Shown: one piece after another, positions 8,116 through 16,498 of the stretch
Position numbering within the stretch: the first letter of the stretch is position 1
Layout: every line of letters begins with the position of its first letter
From: Acinetobacter pittii
Lineage (GTDB): Bacteria > Pseudomonadota > Gammaproteobacteria > Pseudomonadales > Moraxellaceae
Assembly (NCBI RefSeq): GCF_034064985.1
Contig: NZ_CP139249.1
Coordinates: 3,100,001-3,164,000 of the forward strand
DNA length: 64,000 nt
Reading direction: 5' to 3'
Program-made: the position numbers and the translations under genes
Notes under the pieces: generated by a model
Seen by the model: only the letters and a program-made list of their open reading frames with translations
Told to the model about the DNA's origin: nothing
Database searches by the model: none

Positions 8116-9063
8116 CTATATAACTAGGTTTAAAAAATAATCAAAAGAATAAAGATTACTTAAATCATAGTTATCAATACGATATTTTGCTTGTCTTAAT
8201 AACTGTTCTTGCTCATCATACCGTATAATACTATTTTTAAAATCTGTATTATCTTCAAATTCTTCAGAAATCTGAGGAAAAAAGGCAATATCATTTAGAG
8301 CTTTCAATACTGATAAATAATTTTGTTCAAATATATTTTTTAAATTTTGATAAAAACTAAAACTTTGTCCTAATGAACAATATTCACTATCCAGCATAAA
8401 AAAATTAGTAACTATTTCTTTTGTTGTACTTTTAGAGTTTTTTGAAATTATTTTTAACTTCCCAATTACCCAATGCTGATTATTAGAGTAGTAATAAAGT
8501 ACAAATTCATTCTTTTTCCCATAATCATCCCATGTGGTTGGTGAGAGGATAAAAAAAGTATCATATTGACTGCTATGATTATTTACAATAAAAGGAATTT
8601 TATTATCAACAATATCTTTAAATTTATTATTTTTATCTAGAATGTCAATTTCAAAAATTGACAACCCCTCATTATTGATATTTTTTAGGCGGTATTCAAT
8701 CGATGAATTATTTAATATCGGATTTAAAGTATGATAGAAAAACTTAATTTCATCTTCGCTATCATTAACAGTAGGAGAAATAACTAGATTAAGAAGTTTA
8801 AAGAAATTTTCGTCAGAACTGATAAAATTAAATCTATCAATCAAGATATACTCAAGTTCCCAATCAGAATTGTTTACATAGTGTTGATTTAAGTCACCCC
8901 TAGCATCACTGTATCTTGAATCAGTTGATGGTAAGCTTCTTAAATCTAAAATTAAATCGAAGAAACTTACCTCATCAATTTTCTGAAATAATTTTCCTTC
9001 TTGTTTAGCAAGAATTTTCAAAATTTCTAATTTTATATTTTTTGGCAGTTGTAAGTTTAACAT
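8116..9063 (-). CDS. AbiJ-NTD3-like protein, first gene of the defence operon
   Basis: 315 residues. Residues about 34-100 contain LRSLPSTDSRYSDARGDLNQH followed by VNNSDWELEYILIDRFNF, which fits my recollection of the AbiJ N-terminal domain 3 pattern (LPSTDSRF-DA-GDI-QH-NNDDW-D-RF). That domain occurs in abortive-infection and other conflict proteins. The C-terminal 200 residues are rich in Asn, Phe and Tyr and not recognised. As first gene in a coupled ATPase/HNH operon it may be the sensor or the specificity component (inference). An unrelated accessory protein is the alternative. Confidence 0.72.
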   Translation of the reverse strand: MLNLQLPKNIKLEILKILAKQEGKLFQKIDEVSFFDLILDLRSLPSTDSRYSDARGDLNQHYVNNSDWELEYILIDRFNFISSDENFFKLLNLVISPTVNDSEDEIKFFYHTLNPILNNSSIEYRLKNINNEGLSIFEIDILDKNNKFKDIVDNKIPFIVNNHSSQYDTFFILSPTTWDDYGKKNEFVLYYYSNNQHWVIGKLKIISKNSKSTTKEIVTNFFMLDSEYCSLGQSFSFYQNLKNIFEQNYLSVLKALNDIAFFPQISEEFEDNTDFKNSIIRYDEQEQLLRQAKYRIDNYDLSNLYSFDYFLNLVI

Positions 9064-9288
9064 CGCTTTTTAAAAGAAAAAATTTTTACTATTATTTCAA
9101 TAAAGTATAGCAATATCAATATTTTCTTATAAATCTCAAATGATAAGTAGATGTCGAAGTAAAAATAAAAACTTATTTTTTGTTTGGTATATTTTTACCT
9201 TATAAGAACTATATGTTAATTTGATTGTGTGCAATTATAAAGCTAAACCATTGTTTTATTATAAACTATATGAAACTTGAGTAATAAT

Positions 9289-10248
9289 ATGGCCGAGTCT
9301 TTTCAATACCCACCAGAACTATTCAAACTACTTGTGGATACAATCCCTCTACTCTGCAAAAGTAAAAGAGATGTAATCTTATTTTTTCGGGGTGCCGGAG
9401 TAATACAGTCAGATCTTATACACGTTGAAACAGCTCTTAGAACAGATCAAGCATCAATTAATAAATTTGAAATTGCACGTGATGTTTTAACAAAAGTGAA
9501 TATACGTGGTGACAATGGACTTGCTGTTCGTCGTGAAATTCTTAAACGTGTTGTTGAGTTTGAAAGCTTTGAAACATGTTGGGAAAATGATCAGTTCAAA
9601 GCTAAAGGATTAGTATCAAGTATACGCGAAGTTGTAAATAAAAAAGACTCATTTACTCGGATGAAACAGGAAAGAGATCTTGAGCATCAACAAAATCTTG
9701 CTAAACGAGAACTTGAACGCAATCAAATATTAAAAAAACAGAAAAGTCTTGAAGAAATAAGTCAAAGATTAAACACTTTATTTACTATGGATGATAAACC
9801 ACATGAACGCGGTAAATTATTGGAAAGTATTTTAAATGATTTATTTCGTACATACGATATTCACATTCATGAGGATTTTAGACGTAGAGATCCTGAAACG
9901 GGAGTAGTAGTTGAGCAAATTGATGGTGTAATAGAACTTAATGGCCAATTACATCTGGTTGAAATGAAATGGCTTAAATCTCCAGTTGGAGTTCCAGAGT
10001 TTACCCAACATATAGGGAGACTTTTCTTTCGTGCAAATGCTCATGGAATTTTAATAGCAACTAATGGTTATACTGAGGCTGTAATTTCTCAATGTAGAGA
10101 TGCTCTTAGCCAAAAAACCTTATTTCTTTGCTCTCTTCAAGAAATAGTAATGCTCTTATATCGTCAAGATGATCTAGTAGAATTTTTGAAAAAAAAGTCA
10201 CGAGCAGCTATTCTCGATAAAAATCCTTTCTTAGAAATCTTATCTTAA
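9289..10248 (+). CDS. Mrr-type restriction endonuclease-like protein with N-terminal effector-associated-like domain
   Basis: About 319 residues from the ATG at 9289 (GAG seven bases upstream); a TTG at 9277 would add four residues. Residues 1-115 (ELFKLLVDTIPLLCKSKRDV, FFRGAGV) resemble effector-associated adaptor domains. A charged, probably coiled-coil segment (QERDLEHQQNLAKRELERN) links to a PD-(D/E)xK fold with GKLLESILNDLF, then QIDGVIE and HLVEMKW giving the D-ExK active site, and ILIATNGYTEAVI as in Mrr_cat. It is likely a modified-DNA-specific or abortive nuclease. It is divergent from the three-gene operon across 225 bp, which must hold both promoters. Confidence 0.8.
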   Translation: MAESFQYPPELFKLLVDTIPLLCKSKRDVILFFRGAGVIQSDLIHVETALRTDQASINKFEIARDVLTKVNIRGDNGLAVRREILKRVVEFESFETCWENDQFKAKGLVSSIREVVNKKDSFTRMKQERDLEHQQNLAKRELERNQILKKQKSLEEISQRLNTLFTMDDKPHERGKLLESILNDLFRTYDIHIHEDFRRRDPETGVVVEQIDGVIELNGQLHLVEMKWLKSPVGVPEFTQHIGRLFFRANAHGILIATNGYTEAVISQCRDALSQKTLFLCSLQEIVMLLYRQDDLVEFLKKKSRAAILDKNPFLEILS

Positions 10249-10366
10249 AAGGATTAAAGTTTAAAAATAGAAATTAATACTTTTCATGATTACTCAAATC
10301 CAATTTATCTTCTTTCAACTTTCCTAACTTTATAAGACTTTCCGCAAAATATAGAGTTAAAGTTAA

Positions 10367-10930
10367 CTAAATAACTTTAACTCTATTCCCCCAAAACCTC
10401 TCTAACACCACATCCCGTTCATCCACACGATTAGAGCTTAAAACCTGTAGCATCAAGCCATCAATTAAGTTTAAAACCATGTTGGCATCGGGTTTGAGTT
10501 TGTTGGTTTCCAGACAAAAGACCAAATCAAAAATTTCTTTCAGTAACCATTTTCGATATTCAACTGCCATGCGGTAAGCCCGTGGATAAAGCAGTTTTAA
10601 TTCAAAAATAGCTTTAAACAAAAGATGGTAAAGGCTATTCACATCGACATGTAAGCAAACAATTTCTTTAAGTTTATCGGCTGCGGTTGGGTAGCGGTGT
10701 GAATAAACAATTGCCAGAACTTCTTCTTTGAGTCGACTTTTTTGAAAGATTAGGCACATTTCAACAAGCCGTTCTTTTGAGTGAAAGTAATTATAAAACG
10801 TCGCTTTTTGAATTTTGGATTTTTTGATAATCAAGTCTACGCCTGCATTATGAAATCCATGTGTGGTAAAGAGTTGGATGGCGGTTTGAACCACCTGTAA
10901 TTTTTTGGAAGATATTTCTAAAGTTGGCAT
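10367..10930 (-). CDS. TetR family transcriptional regulator
   Basis: 187 residues from the ATG at 10930. The upstream 35 codons of the open frame run through a terminator hairpin and do not look like TetR sequence. The DNA-binding domain starts at SSKKLQVVQTAIQLFTTHGF, with the recognition region around SKIQKATFYNYFHSKERLVE. The C-terminal domain is all-helical and unassigned. It lies at the right border of the defence island, convergent with the Mrr-type gene. Its target is not evident. Confidence 0.85.
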   Translation of the reverse strand: MPTLEISSKKLQVVQTAIQLFTTHGFHNAGVDLIIKKSKIQKATFYNYFHSKERLVEMCLIFQKSRLKEEVLAIVYSHRYPTAADKLKEIVCLHVDVNSLYHLLFKAIFELKLLYPRAYRMAVEYRKWLLKEIFDLVFCLETNKLKPDANMVLNLIDGLMLQVLSSNRVDERDVVLERFWGNRVKVI

Positions 10931-10970
10931 AATTTTACCGTTATAAATTCTTGTTGTTTCTAAATGAGAT

Positions 10971-11009
10971 AAAAAGCCTGTGCCCTTTCTGGGAGAAAAA
11001 AAGGCACAG
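10971..11009 (-). terminator. Terminator or attenuator hairpin upstream of the TetR gene
   Basis: On the minus strand perfect CTGTGCC/GGCACAG arms with inner TTT/AAA pairing are followed by GCTTTTT. It lies just upstream of the TetR start, so it would either end a transcript arriving from the right or attenuate the TetR transcript. Confidence 0.55.
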
Positions 11010-11035
11010 CAAAGCCGTAAGACGGTGCTTGGCAC

Positions 11036-11613
11036 ATCTCAAGTTTTATTGTTGATATGAGTTTTTAGCCGTAATGACTTAAGGTCTGAAAAGCGGTTAA
11101 GCCTTCAAACTGTTTAAAGATGAATTAAGTGGTATCGTTATAGCTTTTGGCGCTCAAGGCCAAGAAATGATGGATGTGCATAGCCAACTCCTGATTTTGG
11201 GAGTTCTGCCAAAGCATTCATTTGGAATTATGGTGGCAGAACGAAAGAGGGTTAGCAGACTGGCTTCGAGAACCCAGCACACCCGAAGGTGTCCCCCTTC
11301 CGTCCTACCGCTACAAAAAGGGAGACGAGTGGGTCTACATCAAAAAAACGTGTTTTTTCAATGTCCTCAAAGAACGGTCTGCTAAAACCGACTGGCAATG
11401 TGGCCAGCACGCAAAGCATAATCTGAGAATTTAGAGGTGTCAATGTAGCTTTTATGCCAAGTATTTAAATTTCTTATTGTTTTTCATTAGATTAACTTAA
11501 TTATTATTTTAGATATTATATTTAATTGTATTTTTAAATTAAGTGAAGCAATCCATGCTTATTTATTTCTATCTTTTAACTTTTAAGATGAGACAACAAA
11601 ACGGAAAGTGGGA
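11036..11613. other. Gene-free stretch with a GC-rich islet and inverted repeats, possible element remnant
   Basis: 578 bp without a convincing gene. Positions about 11140-11440 are clearly GC-richer than their surroundings and contain nested inverted repeats: AACTCC/GGAGTT near 11184-11206 and GTTCTGCC/GGCAGAAC near 11206-11242. Overlapping short frames here encode peptides with EGVPLPSYRYKKGDEW and RRCPPSVLPLQKGRR in different phases, reminiscent of the small Icd-like/Ash-type frames of P4-like satellites and prophages. The flanks 11041-11140 and 11440-11613 are plain AT-rich sequence. A relic of a mobile element is the most likely reading, at low confidence. Confidence 0.35.
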
Positions 11614-12105
11614 TTAGACAATCTCGGTCTGCCCCACTTGGTGATAAGCACGGTTAAAATAAACCAAACTTTGGTCATGTTGGCTTTGTTTAATCGCCAC
11701 AATCGGACATATAAAAATCGTGTGTGTACCGACTTGTTGAATTTGCTCAATCTCACAATCAAAACTCACCAAAGCATCGTCTAACACAGGTGAACCCGTT
11801 TCTAACTCAATCCATGCGCCATGTTTAAAGCGCTCTTCTGGTGTGAGTTTAGATGAAAATGCTTTTGAAATATGTTCGTGGTGTGCACCTAAAACGTTCA
11901 CCGTTAAAATTTTATTATCTAGGAAATGTGCATGTGAACTCGCAGATTGGTTCATACACACCAATAATGTCGGAGGTGTGTCAGTCACACTACAAACAGC
12001 AGAGGCAGTAAATCCAAAACGGCCAGACATGCCTGCCGTGGTCACAACACTAACCGCACTTGTGAGTAAAGACATTGCATTTCTAAAGTCTGTTGCTTGA
12101 ACCAT
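11614..12105 (-). CDS. Flavin reductase family protein
   Basis: 163 residues, the typical length of the short-chain flavin reductase (HpaC/RutF-like) family. FRNAMSLLTSAVSVVTTAG, FTASAVCSVTDTPPTLLVC and the later VLDDALVSFDCEIE segment are family features for FMN binding. Such enzymes pass NAD(P)H electrons to free flavin used by a partner monooxygenase. The gene lies downstream of mesX and mesD on the same strand, so it may supply reduced flavin to MesX (inference from neighbourhood). The start has an AGGAAT ribosome binding site. A gap of about 185 bp from mesD contains inverted repeats. Confidence 0.85.
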   Translation of the reverse strand: MVQATDFRNAMSLLTSAVSVVTTAGMSGRFGFTASAVCSVTDTPPTLLVCMNQSASSHAHFLDNKILTVNVLGAHHEHISKAFSSKLTPEERFKHGAWIELETGSPVLDDALVSFDCEIEQIQQVGTHTIFICPIVAIKQSQHDQSLVYFNRAYHQVGQTEIV

Positions 12106-12230
12106 GACATTATTCCTAAATTGAACCGTACCTTGTCCTGTGTGTTTGCTATACCGCCCAACTCCATCAGGAAGGTACTATCGACATGCGATCTGATTAG
12201 AGCGACATGTAGTAAGTAAAATGAGGGTTA

Positions 12231-12271
12231 CTTGTTTGATTATCAACTGCCATCAAAAAAGTAACCCTTTA
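12231..12271. terminator. Inverted repeat downstream of mesD
   Basis: AGGGTTACTT and AAGTAACCCT arms about 25 bases apart lie between the mesD stop and the flavin reductase gene. There is no long T run immediately after the stem on the minus strand, so a partial terminator or mRNA-stabilising hairpin is as likely as a full terminator. Confidence 0.4.
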
Positions 12272-12290
12272 TACCACTTATTGGTAAATA

Positions 12291-13334
12291 TTAAGCAGTA
12301 AGATCATAACCCGTCAGTTCTCGGCGAACGATTTCTGCACCTGCACTTAAAGCATTTAACTTGCCACGTGCCACTTCACGAGAAAGAGGCGCCATACCGC
12401 AGTTTGTGCAAGGGTAAAGCTTGTCAGAGTCTACAAACTGAAGCGCTTTACGAAGTGTATTGGCAACTTCTTCTGGTGTTTCGATCTGGTTAGATGCCAC
12501 ATCAATTGCACCGACCATCACTTTTTTACCACGAATGAGTTCGAGTAAATCGATAGGCACATGTGAGTTGTGACATTCTAACGAGATGATATCAATGTTA
12601 GATTTTTGCAGTTTCGGGAAAGCTTCTTCGTACTGGCGCCATTCTGAACCGAGTGTCTTTTTCCAGTCAGTGTTGGCTTTAATGCCGTAACCGTAGCAAA
12701 TGTGCACCGCAGTTTCACATTTTAGACCTTCAATTGCACGCTCTAAAGTCGCGATACCCCAGTCATTTACTTCGTCAAAGAATACGTTAAATGCAGGTTC
12801 GTCAAACTGAATAATGTCTACACCAGCAGCTTCTAACTCACGCGCTTCTTGGTTCAAGATTTTTGCAAATTCCCAAGCCAGTTTTTCACGGCTCTTGTAG
12901 TGACCATCGTAAAGCGTATCAATCATAGTCATTGGGCCAGGTAATGCCCATTTAATTGGTTGATTGGTTTGCTGACGTAAAAACTTCGCATCTTCAACAA
13001 ACACAGGCTTTTGACGAGACACCGCACCAACTACAGACGGTACGCTTGCATCGTAACGGTCACGAATACGAACTGTTTCGCGCTTCTCAAAATCTACGCC
13101 ATTTAAGTGTTCAATAAACGTGGTCACAAAGTGTTGGCGGGTTTGTTCGCCATCGCTCACAATGTCGATGCCAGCAAGTTGTTGTTCGTGCAATGCCAAA
13201 CGTAACGCGTCTTTTTTACCTTCAACTAAGCCTTCGTTTTCAAGTTTCCAAGGCGACCAAAGCTTTTCAGGTTCTGCAAGCCAAGACGGTTTTGGTAAGC
13301 TGCCAGCAGTTGAAGTTGGTAATAATTTTTTCAT
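12291..13334 (-). CDS. mesD: MesD-type core methionine synthase (MetE C-terminal-like)
   Basis: About 347 residues from the ATG at 13334; the frame could begin two codons earlier at TTG. The protein corresponds only to the catalytic C-terminal half of MetE. It has the MetE-like opening STAGSLPKP, IQFDEPAFN, HICYGYG and the C-terminal CTNCGMAPLSREVA, giving the His, Cys, Glu and Cys zinc-site pattern. Core enzymes of this kind are folate-independent methionine synthases. Pairing with a DUF1852 gene identifies the MesD family, which in Acinetobacter baylyi needs MesX and oxygen. Homocysteine is the methyl acceptor; the physiological methyl donor is not settled to my knowledge. It is the second gene of a mesX-mesD operon with a 21-bp gap. 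Confidence 0.85.
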   Translation of the reverse strand: MKKLLPTSTAGSLPKPSWLAEPEKLWSPWKLENEGLVEGKKDALRLALHEQQLAGIDIVSDGEQTRQHFVTTFIEHLNGVDFEKRETVRIRDRYDASVPSVVGAVSRQKPVFVEDAKFLRQQTNQPIKWALPGPMTMIDTLYDGHYKSREKLAWEFAKILNQEARELEAAGVDIIQFDEPAFNVFFDEVNDWGIATLERAIEGLKCETAVHICYGYGIKANTDWKKTLGSEWRQYEEAFPKLQKSNIDIISLECHNSHVPIDLLELIRGKKVMVGAIDVASNQIETPEEVANTLRKALQFVDSDKLYPCTNCGMAPLSREVARGKLNALSAGAEIVRRELTGYDLTA

Positions 13335-13355
13335 GATCAATGACCCGTATGTTGA

Positions 13356-14342
13356 TTAATTAGGAGCGTAATTAGCAGACCACTGCTCAAGAATCGCTTG
13401 GTATGGTTTGATAAATTGCTCTTCAACAAACTTCCCCTGCTCAATAGCCAAACGGCTACGTTCTTCACGGTCATACACAATTCGAGTAAGTGAATAATCT
13501 TCGTGTTTCAAACTTGGTTGATAAGATTTTCCAGCCACTGAGTTTGCGTTGTAAATTTCAGGACGGTAAATCTTTTGGAATGTTTCCATCGTACTAATGG
13601 TACTGATCAACTCAAGGTTGGTGTAATCACTCAACAAATCGCCTGTAAAATAGAACGCTAACGGCGCAACGCTATTTGGCGGCATGAAATAGCGAACTTT
13701 TAAGCCCATTTTTTGGAAATATTCATCAGTGAGTGAATAGTCTTCTTGCTTGTATTCAACACCTAAAACTGGATGTTCGTTTTCAGTACGGTGGTACTCT
13801 TTCGTGGTCGAAACGCTTAAGCAAATCACAGGCGCCTTTTTAAAATTGGCTTTGTAAGTTTCAGAGTTAATAAAGCTCTTAAACAAGTTGCCGTGCAATT
13901 CACCAAACTTTTCTGGCGTGCTAAAAGTCGACTTGTTTTTGTTGTGATCTAACAACAGCACACTAAAGTCATAGTCACGTACATAAGACGAGAAGTTGTT
14001 GCCTACAATACCTTCGATGCGTTCATTGGTTTTCTTATCAACAATATTGGTTTTCAATATTTCGATGAGAGGAAGCCCGCTAGTACGATTTTCGGCATCA
14101 ATATTCATTTCAACTGAAATGATTTCAAGTTCAACGCCATAGCGGTCGCCTTTAGGGTTGTCCCAATGAGCTAAGGCATTGAAACGATTGTCGATCATCT
14201 GCAATGTATTGCGCAAATTTTCTTCGCGGCTCATCCCTCTTGCCAAGTTAGCAAAGTTGGTTGTAATACGTGTATTGTCTGCTGGACGATAGTTCTCATC
14301 GAAACAAATACTCTTAATCGTAAATGTAAATTCTTTACTCAT
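13356..14342 (-). CDS. mesX: MesX (DUF1852) partner of MesD
   Basis: 328 residues of DUF1852 type: the opening SKEFTFTIKSICFDENYRPAD and GVEYKQEDYSLTDEYFQKMG are characteristic. In published genetics of folate-independent methionine synthases, MesX is required together with MesD and oxygen. A flavin reductase gene downstream fits a flavin-dependent oxygenase role (inference). The ribosome binding site is AGGGT. The gene is first in the operon and follows a 368-bp leader with a perfect 10-bp inverted repeat that could be the operator. Confidence 0.82.
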   Translation of the reverse strand: MSKEFTFTIKSICFDENYRPADNTRITTNFANLARGMSREENLRNTLQMIDNRFNALAHWDNPKGDRYGVELEIISVEMNIDAENRTSGLPLIEILKTNIVDKKTNERIEGIVGNNFSSYVRDYDFSVLLLDHNKNKSTFSTPEKFGELHGNLFKSFINSETYKANFKKAPVICLSVSTTKEYHRTENEHPVLGVEYKQEDYSLTDEYFQKMGLKVRYFMPPNSVAPLAFYFTGDLLSDYTNLELISTISTMETFQKIYRPEIYNANSVAGKSYQPSLKHEDYSLTRIVYDREERSRLAIEQGKFVEEQFIKPYQAILEQWSANYAPN

Positions 14343-14710
14343 TGTGATCAGTACCCTAATTTCTGAGATAAAACCTAAATAAAAACTTTTTGCTCTTTTT
14401 AAACTTTCCAGACTTGTCAGTTTTGCGCCTTATGGTCTTATCAAAGTGAATTACTGGAGCGCTTCAGAGCATGAATAGATTTATACCGCAATCAAAACAT
14501 GAATAAAAATGATTTAGTCTCATTCAAAACTGAGCAAAATTCATGTTTAAGGTTTAATAAATAAGTATGAAGTTAAATATTTTTCATCTTTGGGAATTTT
14601 AGACAGCAGAAATTCAATATACGGCGCTCACACTGCACCTTAATAATTTTAAATATTAACTATTACTTTCAAATACTTAATAAGAAAAATTTAAGTTAAA
14701 AAGAATCAAC
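14343..14710. promoter_or_regulatory. mesX upstream region with inverted repeat AAACATGAAT / ATTCATGTTT
   Basis: 368 bp without a gene. Perfect 10-bp arms occur at 14495-14504 and 14539-14548, and a related ATGAATA is at 14471. The TGAA/TTCA cores recall the MetR consensus TGAA-N5-TTCA, although spacing differs. The region must contain the mesX promoter, as the LysR gene to its right is transcribed towards it. Regulation is inferred. Confidence 0.45.
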
Positions 14711-15583
14711 CTAAAGTAATGGGTGCTGACTCTCATTCATCTCTGCTTTTAGCCATTCTAAAAATATGGTTTTACGTGAATCTTCCTCAAAAGCGCTATG
14801 AGAAAGTAAAAAATAGGCTGAACCATCTTGCACAACAGGTGAAATTTTTTTCAGTAAGTTCCACTCTAGCTCTTTTTCAATCATATAAATTGAGATGACC
14901 GTCGCGCCGAGTCCCGCCAAACAACCTTCTAAACATAGATAAAAATGTTCGAGTTCAACTTTGGCATAGCCTTTTAAACTCTGCTTTAACTCAGCAATGC
15001 GACTCATGCTTTTGAAAAAATTTGGTCTAGAAGTCGAAATGAGTAAGTCGTTTGTTTCCGATGGCTTGATTGCTTGAACTAGAGCGATATATTCATCGGC
15101 AATCTTTTCGCTATAAATATGCTCTCCCCAATCAAAGTCATTTCTGCGAATCGCGATATCAATATTATCTTTTTCAAAATCGACCACGCCGCCTGCTGTG
15201 AGTAGCACAACCTCAAAATCATGACCGAGCTTTTTAAATTTTGATAACCGAGGAATGAGCCATTTCATGGAAAGAGTTGGTTCACACGACAAAACTAGTT
15301 GTTTATTGTGGGTTTTAGGCTGGCTGAGTTCTATTAAACATTCATCGAGTTGACCAAAAACTTGATGGCAACAACCCAATAAAATTTCACCCTGCTCGGT
15401 CATCACAAGTGTTTTATTTTTTCGATCAAACAAAGTCGTATTTAAAGCTTCTTCTAAATTATAAATCTGTTTACTGACCGCACTTTGCGTCACAAATAAT
15501 TTCTTTGCAGCTAAAGTGACGCTGCCATACTTCGCCACAAAATAGAAAAATTTTAGTGAATTCAGCGATATTCTCTCAATCAT
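14711..15583 (-). CDS. LysR family transcriptional regulator
   Basis: 290 residues. The N-terminal helix-turn-helix is at about 1-62 (GSVTLAAKKLFVTQSAVSKQ), followed by a substrate-binding domain of GcvA/ArgP-like size. It is divergent from a LysE-type exporter 255 bp away, the classical lysR/lysE arrangement, and upstream in the same direction as mesX-mesD. It could control either; the exporter is the more usual partner. Confidence 0.9.
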   Translation of the reverse strand: MIERISLNSLKFFYFVAKYGSVTLAAKKLFVTQSAVSKQIYNLEEALNTTLFDRKNKTLVMTEQGEILLGCCHQVFGQLDECLIELSQPKTHNKQLVLSCEPTLSMKWLIPRLSKFKKLGHDFEVVLLTAGGVVDFEKDNIDIAIRRNDFDWGEHIYSEKIADEYIALVQAIKPSETNDLLISTSRPNFFKSMSRIAELKQSLKGYAKVELEHFYLCLEGCLAGLGATVISIYMIEKELEWNLLKKISPVVQDGSAYFLLSHSAFEEDSRKTIFLEWLKAEMNESQHPLL

Positions 15584-15838
15584 TCCAAAAACTCATAGAT
15601 ATATAGTCGTTTTTATCGATTTTTATTTTTATATTTCTGTTCAAAATAAAAATCATCTTTATTAAACCCCATTTTAGATGATGAAAAACATATTGAATAT
15701 CGATATCTATCTTCCGAAATGTAAAGCCCCAATCTTTCTCACGAAAAGAATAACTGCTTTAAGCAAAACAGTTTTCCTCTCAAATACATTCCAAAAAGTA
15801 CAGATTAATTACCTCGTTTTCAATGAGGGTGCAAGATA

Positions 15839-16447
15839 ATGGCAGAGTTTATTGCGGTTATTCTCATTACGATTTTGGCGGTGGTTAGCCCCGGTGCTGA
15901 CTTCGCCATCGTTACAAAAAATAGTTATCTGTACGGCAGAAAAATAGGTGTGTTCACTTCACTCGGAATATCGCTTGGCGTGTTGATACATGTAACCTAT
16001 ACACTTGTAGCCGTTGCCTTTGTGATGACGTATACGCCTCAAATTTTGAATATTGTTAAGTATATTGGCGCGCTTTATTTGATTTATATTGGCTATAAAA
16101 CTTTTACTCAAAAACCTGTTTTAGACACTGCTGCTTTAACTTCTATAGGTACTTTGCAAGCCATAAAATACGGCTTTTTTACCAATGCCCTGAACCCTAA
16201 AACCACGCTATTTGTGATTAGTACCTATACACAAATTGTGAGTTTAACCACGCCTAAAACCATACTTCTGGCTTATGGCTTTTTTATGTCTTTTGCTCAT
16301 TTTGTATGGTTTTCACTGGTGGCTGTACTGTTTTCATCCATGCTACTGAGACAAAAAATGTTAGCCAAGCAAGTACAGATTAATAAGGTGATTGGTTCAA
16401 TTTTATGTGTCTTAGGTGTGATTCTGCTTTTTACTAAGATTCAGTAA
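15839..16447 (+). CDS. LysE family amino acid exporter
   Basis: 202 residues with six predicted transmembrane segments. The N-terminal VVSPGADFAIVTKNSYLYGRK is a LysE/RhtB signature, and FFTNALNPKTTLFV is the conserved central motif. Members export amino acids such as lysine, arginine, threonine or homoserine lactones; the substrate is not determinable here. The ribosome binding site is GAGGGTGCAAGATA-like. A strong hairpin follows the gene, so it is monocistronic. Confidence 0.9.
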   Translation: MAEFIAVILITILAVVSPGADFAIVTKNSYLYGRKIGVFTSLGISLGVLIHVTYTLVAVAFVMTYTPQILNIVKYIGALYLIYIGYKTFTQKPVLDTAALTSIGTLQAIKYGFFTNALNPKTTLFVISTYTQIVSLTTPKTILLAYGFFMSFAHFVWFSLVAVLFSSMLLRQKMLAKQVQINKVIGSILCVLGVILLFTKIQ

Positions 16448-16459
16448 AGACATTTGTTT

Positions 16460-16498
16460 GCTAAAGCGATAATAAATACAGAGCATCGCTTTAGCTTA
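16460..16498 (+). terminator. Rho-independent terminator of the LysE gene
   Basis: Perfect 11-bp GCTAAAGCGAT/ATCGCTTTAGC arms with a 14-base loop are followed by a T-rich tail, 12 bases after the stop codon. Confidence 0.75.

Noticed and set aside
8096..8140. Fusion of the ATPase frame to the upstream AbiJ-like gene
   Set aside because: The upstream phase is open for only about 15 codons and then hits TGA; the GTG at 8095 has a good GAAGG site.
4188..10366. Integrase, transposase, IS ends or attachment sites at the borders of the defence island
   Set aside because: Looked for by eye; no such gene and no convincing direct repeats were found at either edge.
11167..11443. Three overlapping 60-70 codon frames in the GC-rich islet
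   Set aside because: Mutually overlapping in different phases and strands, without convincing starts; kept only as an element-remnant observation.
12106..12290. SAM or other riboswitch between mesD and the flavin reductase gene
   Set aside because: Inverted repeats are present, but no recognised riboswitch core could be identified.
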